Shown: positions 8,389 to 17,282, counted from the stretch's first letter. The stretch is DNA of 64,000 bases from Veillonella nakazawae (GCF_013393365.1 NZ_AP022321.1:592001-656000); one strand, 5' to 3'. The notes: generated by a model from the letters alone, not told the origin. Made by a program: numbers and translations.

Positions 8389-9573
8389 ATGAACAATCAA
8401 GTTTCTATTTCAACAGCAAATATTCGTGGTGCCTTTGGGGGATTCTTTATCCCAGGTATGTATACAGCTTTATGGGCTGGCTTTGTGCCATATTTAAAAG
8501 CAAAGCTTAGTATCGGTGAAGATGTATTGGGCTCCATGATTTTAGTGCTCGGTGTAGGCTCTTGCTTGTCCATGGCCATAGCTGGTAAGCTAGTAGAGAA
8601 CTTTGGATGCAAGAAAGTCGTTTTATTAGCTAGCTTTATTGGGATGTTATCTCTTGCGGTTGTTACCATGTGTTCTACAATTGCTACGACCACAGCTGCT
8701 TTATTCTTCTTTGGTATTGGCGTCGGCTTAAGTGGTGCGTCTGCCAATTTACAAGCTATCTTGACAGAAAAGGTGAGTAAGAAACACTTAATGGGTGCCT
8801 ATCACGGTGGATGGAGTTTAGGCGGTTTTGCCGGTGCTGGTGTTTTGCTAGTGCTCTTAAAAATATTATCCTTACCTGTTAATGAAAGTATTTGGGGACT
8901 TCTCATCGTATTATTTATTGCCATGGTTGTGGTTAGCCAATTTATGTTGACCTTTGGTAGTGATCCAAATGCAAAGGTTGTTAAAAAATCTAAAAGCCCA
9001 TTATCTTTCCATCCCATTGCTATTATCTTTGGTCTCTTGTCCTTTGTATCTTACTTGGTTGAAGGTGCCGTAGGGGACTGGAGTGCATTATACCTGTTCG
9101 AAGATAAAGGTATCGTTATTGAAGAAGCCGTTATGGGGGTTATGCTCTTTAATGGTACTATGTGTATTGGCCGTTTGCTAGGGAATACAATTGGTAAACA
9201 CTTAACATCTAAACAAGTTGTCGTTGGTGGTTATTTACTTGGCGCTATTGCAATGGGACTTATCGTATTCTTACCAGGTTATGGCTCTATGTATACGTAT
9301 TTATTACTTGGTATTTCCTTAGCTATGGTAGTACCAAACTTGTTCTCTGCCATGGGGGAACAAAATGTAATTCCTATGACACAAGCTGTGGCAACATCCA
9401 CGATGCTTGGTTATATGGGGATTTTGATGGGACCAGCATTGATTGGTTTCATTGCTCATGGCACAAGTCTTACAGTAGCATTTATCGTATTGACTACATT
9501 ACTTGTAGTAAGTGCAGGTATAGGTAAATACGCCTACATGTTAATGGACAAATCAAAAGAAGCTGAAGCTTAA
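8389..9573 (+). CDS. MFS transporter, YbjJ-like
   Basis: Major facilitator superfamily permease of 394 residues with about 12 membrane segments and no long soluble domain. The N-terminal half has GGFFIPGMYTALWAGF and a short basic loop between the second and third helices. It resembles the YbjJ/fucose-permease-like branch, but the substrate is unknown. The longer open frame from 8299 runs through the structured leader and has no ribosome binding site, so the ATG at 8389 after GAAAGGATG is chosen. The gene sits alone between two terminators, and its leader suggests ligand- or RNA-controlled translation. Confidence 0.8.
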   Translation: MNNQVSISTANIRGAFGGFFIPGMYTALWAGFVPYLKAKLSIGEDVLGSMILVLGVGSCLSMAIAGKLVENFGCKKVVLLASFIGMLSLAVVTMCSTIATTTAALFFFGIGVGLSGASANLQAILTEKVSKKHLMGAYHGGWSLGGFAGAGVLLVLLKILSLPVNESIWGLLIVLFIAMVVVSQFMLTFGSDPNAKVVKKSKSPLSFHPIAIIFGLLSFVSYLVEGAVGDWSALYLFEDKGIVIEEAVMGVMLFNGTMCIGRLLGNTIGKHLTSKQVVVGGYLLGAIAMGLIVFLPGYGSMYTYLLLGISLAMVVPNLFSAMGEQNVIPMTQAVATSTMLGYMGILMGPALIGFIAHGTSLTVAFIVLTTLLVVSAGIGKYAYMLMDKSKEAEA

Positions 9574-9577
9574 ATAA

Positions 9578-9615
9578 TAGCCCCAAAGATGGTATGTCTT
9601 TGGGGCTAAATTTTT
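9578..9615 (+). terminator. Terminator after the MFS gene
   Basis: 12-bp perfect stem TAGCCCCAAAGA/TCTTTGGGGCTA followed by AAATTTTT. Confidence 0.85.
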
Positions 9616-9673
9616 GAAATATAGCAATATTATTACAAATATGTTGATTCGTTATATATCATCGATGAGATAC

Positions 9674-9705
9674 AAAAAAGCCACAGGATTTATCCTGTGG
9701 CTTTT
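9674..9705 (-). terminator. Terminator of guaC
   Basis: On the minus strand AAAAGCCACAGGA/TCCTGTGGCTTTT runs into TTTTTT just after the guaC stop. Confidence 0.85.
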
Positions 9706-9720
9706 ACATGTAATATTGTA

Positions 9721-10707
9721 TTAACGGTCACCGTTGAAGATGGAGTTTTTAACAAGTACATAGTCTACTTTGCGGATTGCTTGTAGCGTAGTACCACCAG
9801 CGTAAGAAATCGCGGATTGCAAATCTTGTTCCATTTCAACTAATGTATCAAAGATAGAACCTTTGGAATCGATGAAGATTTTTTTGCCTTCTACGTTTTT
9901 GCGTTCACCTTTTTGGAACTCAGAAGCAGAACCAAAGTATTCTTTTACTGCTTTGCCGTCAACAATCTTTTCTTCCCCTGGAGATTCTTCATGACCAGCG
10001 AATAGGGAACCAATCATAACCATAGTAGCACCAAAGCGAATGGATTTAGCGATGTCGCCATGATCGCGGATACCACCGTCAGCGATGATAGGTTTAGTAG
10101 CTGCTTTTGCGCACCAGCGAACGGCAGCCAATTGCCAACCACCAGTACCGAAGCCAGTTTTTAATTTAGTGATACAAACTTTACCAGGACCGATACCAAC
10201 TTTAGTTGCATCTGCACCAGCATTTTCAAGTTCACGAACTGCTTCTGGTGTACCTACGTTACCAGCGATAACGAAAGTTCCAGGCAAGTTCTTTTTGATG
10301 TATTGAATCATATCGATTACAGCGTTGGAGTGACCATGTGCAATATCGATTGTAATGTATTCAGGTGTTAAATTTGCTTTTTTGAATTCATCAACTAAAG
10401 CAAATTCTTCTGGTTTTACACCAATGGAAATAGAAGAATATAAATTAAGGTCGTGCATGCGTTTAACAAAATCCATACGACGTTCTGGTTGGAAACGATG
10501 CATGATATAGAAATAACCTTCACGAGCTAATTTTTCTGCCAATTCTTCGTCGATAATAGTTTGCATATTTGCAGGAACTACTGGCAAGCGGAATGTGCGA
10601 TTACCTAATTTAACATGTGTATCACATTCGCTACGGCTAGTTACGATACATTTATTAGGAATTAATTGCACGTCTTCATAATCAAAGATGTTCGTTGTAT
10701 TAATCAT
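9721..10707 (-). CDS. guaC: GMP reductase
   Basis: Reduces GMP to IMP with NADPH, returning guanine nucleotides to the adenine branch. The 328-residue TIM barrel is of the IMPDH/GMPR family without CBS domains, as in the Bacillus-type enzyme. Visible motifs are [17 protein letters not shown], the catalytic loop [12 protein letters not shown] with its cysteine, and [15 protein letters not shown]. Longer in-frame starts exist, but the ATG at 10707 has AAGGAG upstream and fits the family N-terminus ([16 protein letters not shown]). It is the only clear minus-strand gene here and is divergent from thiT. Confidence 0.93.
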   Translation of the reverse strand: MINTTNIFDYEDVQLIPNKCIVTSRSECDTHVKLGNRTFRLPVVPANMQTIIDEELAEKLAREGYFYIMHRFQPERRMDFVKRMHDLNLYSSISIGVKPEEFALVDEFKKANLTPEYITIDIAHGHSNAVIDMIQYIKKNLPGTFVIAGNVGTPEAVRELENAGADATKVGIGPGKVCITKLKTGFGTGGWQLAAVRWCAKAATKPIIADGGIRDHGDIAKSIRFGATMVMIGSLFAGHEESPGEEKIVDGKAVKEYFGSASEFQKGERKNVEGKKIFIDSKGSIFDTLVEMEQDLQSAISYAGGTTLQAIRKVDYVLVKNSIFNGDR

Positions 10708-10750
10708 ATTTTCTATATCTCCTTCGAGTATTACAAATTGAACCTGTACC

Positions 10751-10779
10751 ATTATACAAGAGACGCGTAAAATTTTCAA
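10751..10779 (-). promoter_or_regulatory. guaC promoter
   Basis: On the minus strand TTGAAA (10779-10774), a 17-bp spacer and TATAAT (10756-10751): a near-consensus vegetative promoter. A CCGAAT core at about 10785-10790, just upstream of the -35, resembles a weak PurR box. Confidence 0.75.
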
Positions 10780-10798
10780 TACGTTCCGAATATTTTGT

Positions 10799-10827
10799 TT
10801 GGACTCAGAAACGAACTGTAGTACAAT
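10799..10827 (+). promoter_or_regulatory. thiT-mobAB-moeA promoter
   Basis: TTGGAC (10799-10804), a 17-bp spacer and TACAAT (10822-10827), about 60 bp before the thiT start. The -35 boxes of this and the divergent guaC promoter are only about 20 bp apart. No TPP riboswitch is visible in the leader. Confidence 0.75.
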
Positions 10828-10886
10828 ACAAGTAGATTATGCAAGTTATATACATTAATATATATGGTAAAAGGAGGTTGATTGAC

Positions 10887-11417
10887 ATGGATCAGTCCAA
10901 AACTCGCATGCTTGCAGAAGCAGGTGTGGCGATTGCAATTGCTCAAGTATTATCATTTATTACGATTTTTCATATGCCTCAAGGAGGCTCTATTAAGGCT
11001 GCAGCTTTGGTGCCGCTCATGATTTATGCCTATCGTTGGGGTGGTGCACGAGGAATTTTTGCTGGCGTCGTATATGGTATTTTACATTTTATTTTAGGCT
11101 TTAAATCATCTGTACACTATTTAAGTATTATATTGGATTATCTAGTTGCTTATGGTGCCATAGGTGTATGTGGTTACTTCAAAGATTCTATTTCTGGTCT
11201 CATTACAGGTTCTATTGTTGGTATTATATTGCGCTGGATCGCCACTGTTGTGAGCGGTGCCGTTGTGTTCGCTAGCTATGCACCTCAAGGTCAAAATCCA
11301 TGGATTTACTCCATGATTTATAATGCCTCTTATATGGTGCCAGATGGGATTTTAAATATTGTTGTTTTACTATTCATTTACCAAGGTGTTAAACGAGGGT
11401 TAGGACGTCGTGGATAA
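10887..11417 (+). CDS. thiT: Thiamine ECF transporter S component ThiT
   Basis: The substrate-binding membrane subunit of an energy-coupling-factor importer; it binds thiamine and works with EcfA/A'/T encoded elsewhere. The 176-residue protein has six hydrophobic segments and family motifs MPQGGS near the first loop, LDYLVAYGAIG, and WIYSMIYNASYMVPD near the C-terminus. A longer frame from 10839 exists, but AAGGAGG lies just before the ATG at 10887. Its stop overlaps the start of mobAB by 8 bases, so a vitamin transporter and molybdenum cofactor genes share an operon. Confidence 0.9.
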   Translation: MDQSKTRMLAEAGVAIAIAQVLSFITIFHMPQGGSIKAAALVPLMIYAYRWGGARGIFAGVVYGILHFILGFKSSVHYLSIILDYLVAYGAIGVCGYFKDSISGLITGSIVGIILRWIATVVSGAVVFASYAPQGQNPWIYSMIYNASYMVPDGILNIVVLLFIYQGVKRGLGRRG

Positions 11418-12534
11418 ATTAGGTTTAATTATTTTGGCTGGTGGTTTGAGTTCTCGCATGGGGCAACCTAAGGCATTATTACCTTGGGTTAATGGTGAAA
11501 GCCTCATATCTCATGCACTTCGTAAGGGATTAGAAGCGGATGTGGATGATATTATCATCTCCATTGGTGATGATGATCAGTTAGGACATGCCATGCAGAC
11601 TCATATCATTGATACGTTATCGAACGATGAGAAGAAAAAAGTTTCTATTGTTCGGGATTCTGTTGAGCGACGTGGTCCTCTAGGGGGACTTTATAGTGCT
11701 CTAGCTGTTGGAATGAGTCCTGCCTATGCGGTGATGGCTGTAGATATGCCATTTATGCCTATGGATTTATATTATGATTGGTTATATCAAGTGAATCATA
11801 ACAATTGGAATGTCATAGTTCCTACTGGTTCTAGAGGTAAGCCAGAACCTATGGCGGGAATTTATAGACCTCATATTGTATCATTACTTCCATCTATTCT
11901 GGCCGGTAAAGACGTATCGTTGCAGCATGCCCTTGATACGATTGGTCATGTTGAATCTATTGATGCCAGTGATTATGATTGGGAGCTAAGTAATGTAAAT
12001 CATTATGATGACTATCAATGGGCTCGTGCATTAGCAGAAAATGAGTTCCGTCGTGTGCCGCTTATTAGTGTAGTAGCATCAAAACGTAAAACAGGTAAGA
12101 CTACGGTAGTAACCCGTCTTGTAGCTGAGTTACAACGAGCTGGGTTTTCTGTAGGTGTTGTAAAGAGTGATAAACACGGCTTTCAAATGGATCATGAAGG
12201 GACCGATACAGACCTTTCTTATAAAGCTGGTGCTGATGCGGTGGCTATTGCAGGCCCTAATGAAACAGCGATTCGTATACGCACTAAAGAACAATCAAAT
12301 CTGTATGAAATATCACAGTTTATGCCTGTGGATATAGTTATACTAGAAACAAGGTCCCAAGGCATTGCCCCTATTATAGAGGTTACGCAAGAAGGACATA
12401 CAGAAGAGCTTATCTCAGATTCTATCGATCGAGTAGCTATAATCGAAATTAGCAAGTTAGACCAAGACGTACCAGGATTAGTACGTCATATACAGGAAAT
12501 GATGAGGTGTTTAAATGGCCGTCGTTACTGTTGA
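11410..12534 (+). CDS. mobAB: Fused MobA-MobB molybdopterin guanylyltransferase / GTP-binding protein
   Basis: The N-terminal part (about residues 1-200) is MobA, a nucleotidyltransferase that attaches GMP to molybdopterin: LAGGLSSRMGQPKALLPW is the GTP-binding signature and MAVDMPFMP the metal-binding loop. The C-terminal part (about 215-374) is MobB, a P-loop protein with ASKRKTGKTT and a KSDKHGFQMDHEGTDT segment. The start is GTG at 11410 after TTAGGAC, overlapping thiT. The stop overlaps moeA by 20 bases. A guanylylated cofactor implies DMSO-reductase-family or similar enzymes. The xanthine dehydrogenase in this window may use a different cofactor form. Confidence 0.92.
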   Translation: MDKLGLIILAGGLSSRMGQPKALLPWVNGESLISHALRKGLEADVDDIIISIGDDDQLGHAMQTHIIDTLSNDEKKKVSIVRDSVERRGPLGGLYSALAVGMSPAYAVMAVDMPFMPMDLYYDWLYQVNHNNWNVIVPTGSRGKPEPMAGIYRPHIVSLLPSILAGKDVSLQHALDTIGHVESIDASDYDWELSNVNHYDDYQWARALAENEFRRVPLISVVASKRKTGKTTVVTRLVAELQRAGFSVGVVKSDKHGFQMDHEGTDTDLSYKAGADAVAIAGPNETAIRIRTKEQSNLYEISQFMPVDIVILETRSQGIAPIIEVTQEGHTEELISDSIDRVAIIEISKLDQDVPGLVRHIQEMMRCLNGRRYC

Positions 12535-13750
12535 GGAGGCCCTTCAATTATGGGAGAAGGCCTTAGATACGCAAGTTTATAAAGTAGAAATGATTGATGT
12601 TAAGTCTGCTAAGGGATATGTGTTGGCAGAGGATATCGTTGCGCCCACAGATGTACCGGCCTTTTCGAAATCAGCGATGGATGGGTATGCCATTGCCTTT
12701 TCCGCGGATTGTAATGAGTATATTGTTGACGGTGTTATAGGCGCCGGCGTTGTATGGGAACAACCTGTTGCACCAGGCCATGCAGTACGTATTATGACGG
12801 GCGCACCTATACCGGATACATGCGATACTGTTATCATGCAAGAACAGGTAGTTGGCTCCGGAGAACCGGGTACAACAATCACAATTCAAGGTAAATACAA
12901 ATGTGGCGATCATATCATCCCTCAAGGTGAGGAATGTAGTGCTGGCACTATTGTGATTCCTCGTGGAACAGAGGTAACCTCTACAGTACAAACTGTTTTG
13001 ACTGGTCTGGGGTTGACTGAGATTGCTGTCAATGCAATGCCTCGCGTGTTAGTTCTTACCTCTGGCCATGAGGTGATTGAACCTGGTGAAAGCTTAACAG
13101 CTGGTAAAATTTATAACTCTAATAGAGCTATGATTTGTGGACTCTTGGAGGATTTAGGCTTTCATAAAATTACGCACTATCATGTCAGTGATGCTCCAGA
13201 GGAATTAGAGTCTGAAATTAATCATGTGTTACAGCTCAGTGAAGATGCCGATATTATCATTAGCTCTGGCGGTGTATCAGTAGGGCTGTTTGATACAATG
13301 CCTCTTATTTATGAAAAACTAGGAGTTAAATCCATTTATGCGCGCATTCAAATGCGTCCAGGTGCTGCATCCTATGGTGCAGTGACGCCGAAAGGTCAAA
13401 TCATCTTTGGTCTATCTGGTAATCCAGGGGCAGCTTTTAATGGATGGCATCTAATCGTAGCGCCAACATTGAAACGATATAAAGGCTTAAAAAACTGGAC
13501 CACACCGGTAGTAGCCTGTGTAATGGATACGGAAATCTTTAAGCGGAATGCTTTTGATCGCTATGTACAAGGTAAAGTAATCTTTGGCGGTGGTGCACCA
13601 CGTTTTGTGGCAAATCGTCATTTTAACAGTAGTAGTATGCTAGGTTTATATACTGTGAACGCCCTCGCATGTATTCCTCGTGGGGTACATGAAGTACATC
13701 CGGGCGATACCTTTGATGTGTATCTATTAGGATTACTACCTGCGGTTTAA
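12515..13750 (+). CDS. moeA: Molybdopterin molybdenumtransferase
   Basis: Inserts molybdate into adenylated molybdopterin to make active cofactor. The 411-residue protein shows the SAMDGYAI motif near residue 50, the MTGAPIPD loop, GVSVG in the MPT-binding domain and a GNPGAAFN segment. Its ATG lies inside the end of mobAB, with GATGAGG upstream, so translation is probably coupled. It closes the thiT-mobAB-moeA operon. It supplies cofactor to the purine hydroxylase at 50.4 kb, among others. Confidence 0.93.
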   Translation: MAVVTVEEALQLWEKALDTQVYKVEMIDVKSAKGYVLAEDIVAPTDVPAFSKSAMDGYAIAFSADCNEYIVDGVIGAGVVWEQPVAPGHAVRIMTGAPIPDTCDTVIMQEQVVGSGEPGTTITIQGKYKCGDHIIPQGEECSAGTIVIPRGTEVTSTVQTVLTGLGLTEIAVNAMPRVLVLTSGHEVIEPGESLTAGKIYNSNRAMICGLLEDLGFHKITHYHVSDAPEELESEINHVLQLSEDADIIISSGGVSVGLFDTMPLIYEKLGVKSIYARIQMRPGAASYGAVTPKGQIIFGLSGNPGAAFNGWHLIVAPTLKRYKGLKNWTTPVVACVMDTEIFKRNAFDRYVQGKVIFGGGAPRFVANRHFNSSSMLGLYTVNALACIPRGVHEVHPGDTFDVYLLGLLPAV

Positions 13751-13836
13751 AATATATGGACTTACAAGTTTTATATATGTAGCATTTATAAATTAAGCAT
13801 ATTGAATATTTGTAAGATTAATAGATATAAATAACA

Positions 13837-13868
13837 AGACGAGGTCTCTATGGCGGCCTCGTCTATAT
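13837..13868 (+). terminator. Probable terminator after moeA
   Basis: AGACGAGG/CCTCGTCT stem with a 12-base loop; only a weak T-rich tail. It lies in a 308-bp AT-rich gap before the cupin gene. Confidence 0.5.
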
Positions 13869-13986
13869 GTTTATATAAGTATATAAAATTACTTCAATTC
13901 TGTTGCTGTAGACACTGAAATTAAATCTCAATTAACTTATAATAAAGTCAACAAAAGGATAGTCCTTTTAGTTATATCAATTGAGT

Positions 13987-14016
13987 TTTGACAAAATTTA
14001 TTTCAATCTACTTTTT
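13987..14016 (+). promoter_or_regulatory. Possible cupin-gene promoter
   Basis: A TTGACA hexamer in the AT-rich gap is followed about 18 bp later by a TTTAAT-like hexamer, roughly 45 bp before the cupin start. Only the -35 is convincing. Confidence 0.4.
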
Positions 14017-14058
14017 AATTATTTCTACTATCAAATAGTTATATAAGGAGTGATTTCT

Positions 14059-14394
14059 ATGAGTAAGACTTTCACAAAAAATATCCCAGTCAACGAAATT
14101 TTACATCTAGGCGAGCGTTTAGAGTATAAAGAGGGGCAAGTGATTAGTATTACGATAGCTCAAAATGAACGCCTCAGTGTTACCTTGTTTGCGTTACCAA
14201 AGGGCGAAGAAATCTCAACACATGTAACTGTAGGCGATGCGATTGTGCAAATTCTTGATGGTGAGGCACACATCGTCGTCGGTGATGTGGAACATACTGT
14301 GAAAGCTGGTGAAACATTGATTATGCCATCTGAAGTGCCTCATAGCCTCGATGCCCGAGAAAACTTCAAGATGCTGTTGACCGTAGTTAAATAA
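14059..14394 (+). CDS. Small single-domain cupin protein
   Basis: A 111-residue protein forming one cupin beta-barrel. Cupin motif 1 is seen as GEEISTHVTVGDAIVQILDGEA and motif 2 as LIMPSEVPHSLDA. Of the usual metal ligands one histidine in motif 1 and one in motif 2 remain, so metal binding is uncertain. AAGGAG precedes the ATG; a GTG 9 bases upstream is less likely. It sits just before the zeta/AraC block and may bind a small sugar- or acid-like effector, but no activity can be assigned. A decayed copy of its 3' end survives near 17.3 kb. Confidence 0.75.
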   Translation: MSKTFTKNIPVNEILHLGERLEYKEGQVISITIAQNERLSVTLFALPKGEEISTHVTVGDAIVQILDGEAHIVVGDVEHTVKAGETLIMPSEVPHSLDARENFKMLLTVVK

Positions 14395-14407
14395 ATATAT
14401 CATAATG

Positions 14408-14443
14408 AATGCATCCTTTGGATTATAAGGGGTGCATTTTTAA
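14408..14443 (+). terminator. Terminator after the cupin gene
   Basis: AATGCATCC/GGGTGCATT arms (with inner CTT/AAG) followed by TTTTT. A closely related terminator occurs at 17316. Confidence 0.75.
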
Positions 14444-14465
14444 TGCGTTGAGAGAGGTCGAATGT

Positions 14466-15533
14466 ATGAATGTCGTTGAACAGTATAATTTAACTTTACA
14501 AATAGAAGTTCTAAAAGAACAAAGCGCGGAAACATTAGCGCGTCTCTGTAACTTAGTTGAGGGGAGTGGCACTAGTGACTGTGTAGAGCTATTAAAAGCA
14601 TATTCTCATATTGTAAATACAGAGTTATATTTAGCTACGTCTATACATGAGTTAGATATTCTAAAGTTAGATATGGTTAAACTTGAAAATACTATTAAAG
14701 AGTCATTAGCACAAGCTTCTCACGACATTAGTGATGTTAAAGCTGTTAAGGAGACTAGTGATGTACAAGCTATTGAGTCCTATAGTTCTGAAGACTTTGA
14801 TAAGGCCTTAGAACGTACCATTGATTTCTTAACATTTAATAAAAATATATCTAGTACACCTCGTGCTGTTATTTTAGGTGGACAAAGTGGAGCAGGAAAA
14901 ACCACAATTCATCGTGTGAAAATGCTAGAGTCAAAAGGTAATTATATTGTTATTGATGGCGATACATACCGTGCTCAACACCCGTATTTTAGAGAGTTAC
15001 AAGAGAAATATGGTGTTGATAGTGTAGATTACACAAAAATGTTTGCAGGTAAGATGGTAGAGGCTGTAATTGATAAATTAAGCTCTTTAAAATACAATTT
15101 AATTATTGAAGGCACATTACGTTCAGCGGCAGTACCAATTAATACAGCTACATTATTAAAATCTAAAGGCTATACCGTCGACTTTTGTTTGATTGCCACC
15201 AAGCCAGAGTTATCTTATTTGACGACACAATTACGTTATCTAGAAATGCTTCTAGTAGATCCGTTGCAAGCTAGAGCGACACCTAAAGAGCATCATGATG
15301 GAATTGTAAAATCCTTGGTCGCTAATATTACTGAATTAGAACAGAGTGGACTTTTTGAAACTATTCAAGTGTATAAACGTGATTTAGAACAAGTATATAA
15401 CTCAAAACTGTGTACTGAATCAATTGGAACTGTGGTAGATAAAATTTTATTTGGTGATTGGACTTCAGCAGAAAAGGATTTGTTGGCGGTAGGTAGAGCA
15501 CAAGAACAAAAGCTGCAAAAGCAGTTATATTAA
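14466..15533 (+). CDS. Zeta-toxin-family kinase with N-terminal helical domain (EzeT-like candidate)
   Basis: The C-terminal part (about residues 120-355) is a zeta/PezT toxin homologue, which in studied members phosphorylates UDP-N-acetylglucosamine and blocks cell-wall synthesis. Visible are the P-loop GGQSGAGKTT (138-147), the catalytic DGDTYRAQHP, an IIEGTLRSAAVP sugar-site stretch and the family segment ARATPKEHHD. The first 115 or so residues are acidic, leucine-rich and helical, and no separate antitoxin gene lies upstream. This recalls the E. coli EzeT type, in which an antitoxin domain is fused in cis. The ATG at 14466 follows GAGAGG; the longer frame from 14409 runs through the terminator. 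AraC gene 1 follows after 15 bases. Confidence 0.8.
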   Translation: MNVVEQYNLTLQIEVLKEQSAETLARLCNLVEGSGTSDCVELLKAYSHIVNTELYLATSIHELDILKLDMVKLENTIKESLAQASHDISDVKAVKETSDVQAIESYSSEDFDKALERTIDFLTFNKNISSTPRAVILGGQSGAGKTTIHRVKMLESKGNYIVIDGDTYRAQHPYFRELQEKYGVDSVDYTKMFAGKMVEAVIDKLSSLKYNLIIEGTLRSAAVPINTATLLKSKGYTVDFCLIATKPELSYLTTQLRYLEMLLVDPLQARATPKEHHDGIVKSLVANITELEQSGLFETIQVYKRDLEQVYNSKLCTESIGTVVDKILFGDWTSAEKDLLAVGRAQEQKLQKQLY

Positions 15534-15548
15534 AGGACTTCAGAAATT

Positions 15549-16571
15549 ATGGATTATTTCGACTATTCATATAAACATAATTACATAGAGTTTAGCAGTA
15601 ACATATATAGAGTTGGCACATATCATTACAACTGGCATAGTGAGACGGAGATTCTTATTTTATTAAAAGGCCAAATGGAAATGAGTTGTAATGGTGAGGC
15701 ATTTACGATGGAACCACTTGATGTGGTCATTATCTCTCCTCAAGTGGGACATGCCACATTAGCTTTGGAAGAGGATGTCATTGCCTTTGTCATGCATGTA
15801 GGAAATGAATTTTACCAACAGTATGATCCAGATTTTGGTGCCTATCAATTTGTATTGCGTTCAGATAATAGTACTCGTCATAATCAATTCTTTACAACCT
15901 TACGGCATCATGCAGCTATGACGATGTTGTTGATGACTAAAGGTGAAAGCCCGGTACATCGAATGTGGATAGAGCATCATTACTTAGCATTGGCTGGGGA
16001 TGTATTTAGAGAGTTTGATCCCATTAAAAAGATTCATGAAAATGCTAGACCTGGTGATATGAAACCAGCAACGTTCGATAAAATGATTGCCTATATTGAT
16101 GAGCATTATGAGCAGAAAATAGAGTTGGAAGATATTGCAAAAATTGGGGGCTATAATGTTGCCTATACATCTCAGTTCTTTAAAAAGCAAATGGGTATTT
16201 CTTTTGTTGAATATGTTTTGCGTTTGAGACTTCGAGAGGCTACCCTTTGTTTAATTAACACCGATACGGCTGTGGCACGAATTGCGAGTGATTGTGGCTT
16301 TGCCGATGTTAAAGCTTTTAATGTGGCTTTTAAAAAGCATTTCCACATAACCCCAACAGAATATCGCAAACAAGTAAAGAATATTGGGCGTAAAACGACA
16401 TTGCAAGACTGTAAGGAAATTATTTCTGTAGAAAATCAAGATGTTCTAAATCTACTGCACTCATTCTTATCCTATGAAGATGATTCACGAGCGAAGGATG
16501 AGTTAGAATTCATGAGTAAAAAGTTAGAATATTTGAAAGAGAAGTTAGCTGATGTTGTAAAAGACTTATAA
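15549..16571 (+). CDS. AraC-family regulator 1 (cupin sensor + HTH)
   Basis: A 340-residue transcription regulator. Residues about 1-120 form a cupin-type ligand-sensing domain (HYNWHSETEILILLKG, then a metal-like GHATLALEED stretch). Residues about 175-285 are the double helix-turn-helix DNA-binding domain (IELEDIAKIGGYN and FADVKAFNVAFKKHFHITPTEYR, given as two pieces). The last 50 residues are a charged helix that may form a coiled coil. It starts 15 bases after the zeta-like gene. Downstream come a terminator and a conserved promoter box before the SemiSWEET gene. It is about two-thirds identical by eye to the AraC protein at 17406. Confidence 0.9.
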   Translation: MDYFDYSYKHNYIEFSSNIYRVGTYHYNWHSETEILILLKGQMEMSCNGEAFTMEPLDVVIISPQVGHATLALEEDVIAFVMHVGNEFYQQYDPDFGAYQFVLRSDNSTRHNQFFTTLRHHAAMTMLLMTKGESPVHRMWIEHHYLALAGDVFREFDPIKKIHENARPGDMKPATFDKMIAYIDEHYEQKIELEDIAKIGGYNVAYTSQFFKKQMGISFVEYVLRLRLREATLCLINTDTAVARIASDCGFADVKAFNVAFKKHFHITPTEYRKQVKNIGRKTTLQDCKEIISVENQDVLNLLHSFLSYEDDSRAKDELEFMSKKLEYLKEKLADVVKDL

Positions 16572-16710
16572 TTAATTCCGTATATTTTGATAGAATATAT
16601 ATCTTCATAGCCTAGGGCGCATTAGCAAAATATTAGCAAATATTTTTGATACATATATAAACGTTAGAATTGGGTGATTTTCTATATAAAAAATCATCAA
16701 ATAGTTACCT

Positions 16711-16745
16711 AAAAAGCACTACTGTTGATAAGTAGTGCTTTTTTT
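16711..16745 (+). terminator. Terminator after AraC gene 1
   Basis: AAAAAGCACTACT/AGTAGTGCTTTTT stem followed by a T run; related to the terminator after AraC gene 2. Confidence 0.85.
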
Positions 16746-16853
16746 GTACCTTTTATGGGGGCGGATTTATAGATTGTCGTGAAATCAAAATATAATAAAT
16801 CAAAAGAAAATCATCGTTTTATGTAAGGTTTACTAGAAAAATTATCTTTTAAT

Positions 16854-16886
16854 TTGGATAGTTAGATTCCTTAAAATGAGTAGAAT
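16854..16886 (+). promoter_or_regulatory. 33-bp promoter/operator box, copy 1 (before SemiSWEET)
   Basis: This block starts TTGGATAGTTA and ends GAGTAGAAT. It matches the block at 18709-18741 at 28 of 33 positions without gaps. Weaker similarity (about 17 of 24) continues upstream to a TTTAC. TAGAAT is a good -10 element about 54 bp before the SemiSWEET ATG; no consensus -35 sits 17 bp upstream, as expected for an activator-dependent promoter. Likely binding site for one or both AraC proteins. Confidence 0.65.
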
Positions 16887-16939
16887 ATACTTCATCAGGT
16901 ATTACAAACAATCGTAAATTAATCATTTTGGAGGATATA

Positions 16940-17206
16940 ATGAATCAAGTAAAATTTATGGAAAACGTAGGTAAAGTTGCAACAGTTACAGCTGTAGCTA
17001 TGTATGTATCTTACTTCCCACAAATTATGAACAACTTAGCACATCCAGGTACTGGTGATTGGATCCAACCTTTAGTAGCAGCTATCAACTGTACATTATG
17101 GGTGTTATATGGTTTGTTTAAAGAACATAGAGATATTCCAGTAGCATTAGCCAATGCACCAGGTATCTTCTTCGGTTTAGCAGCAGCAATTACAGCTCTT
17201 ATGTAA
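16940..17206 (+). CDS. SemiSWEET-family small transporter
   Basis: An 88-residue protein with three hydrophobic helices, the size and pattern of bacterial SemiSWEETs, which dimerise to form a sugar channel/carrier. The first helix carries the PQ-loop signature YFPQI (Pro27-Gln28), the second has an asparagine followed by TLWVLYG, and the third a PGIFFG kink. TTTTGGAGG precedes the ATG at 16940. It is transcribed alone from a promoter box shared with tartrate dehydratase, between two AraC genes. The substrate is unknown; the context raises sugars or sugar acids. Confidence 0.85.
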   Translation: MNQVKFMENVGKVATVTAVAMYVSYFPQIMNNLAHPGTGDWIQPLVAAINCTLWVLYGLFKEHRDIPVALANAPGIFFGLAAAITALM

Positions 17207-17282
17207 TTTTTAATTAAGTGTAATAGTAACAGTAATGTGTATATCAACATTTTAGCAGGCTTAATAGATAAAAATTAAGTTA

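Noticed and set aside
10828..10886. TPP riboswitch before thiT
   Set aside because: The leader is too short and lacks the conserved CUGAGA-type core.
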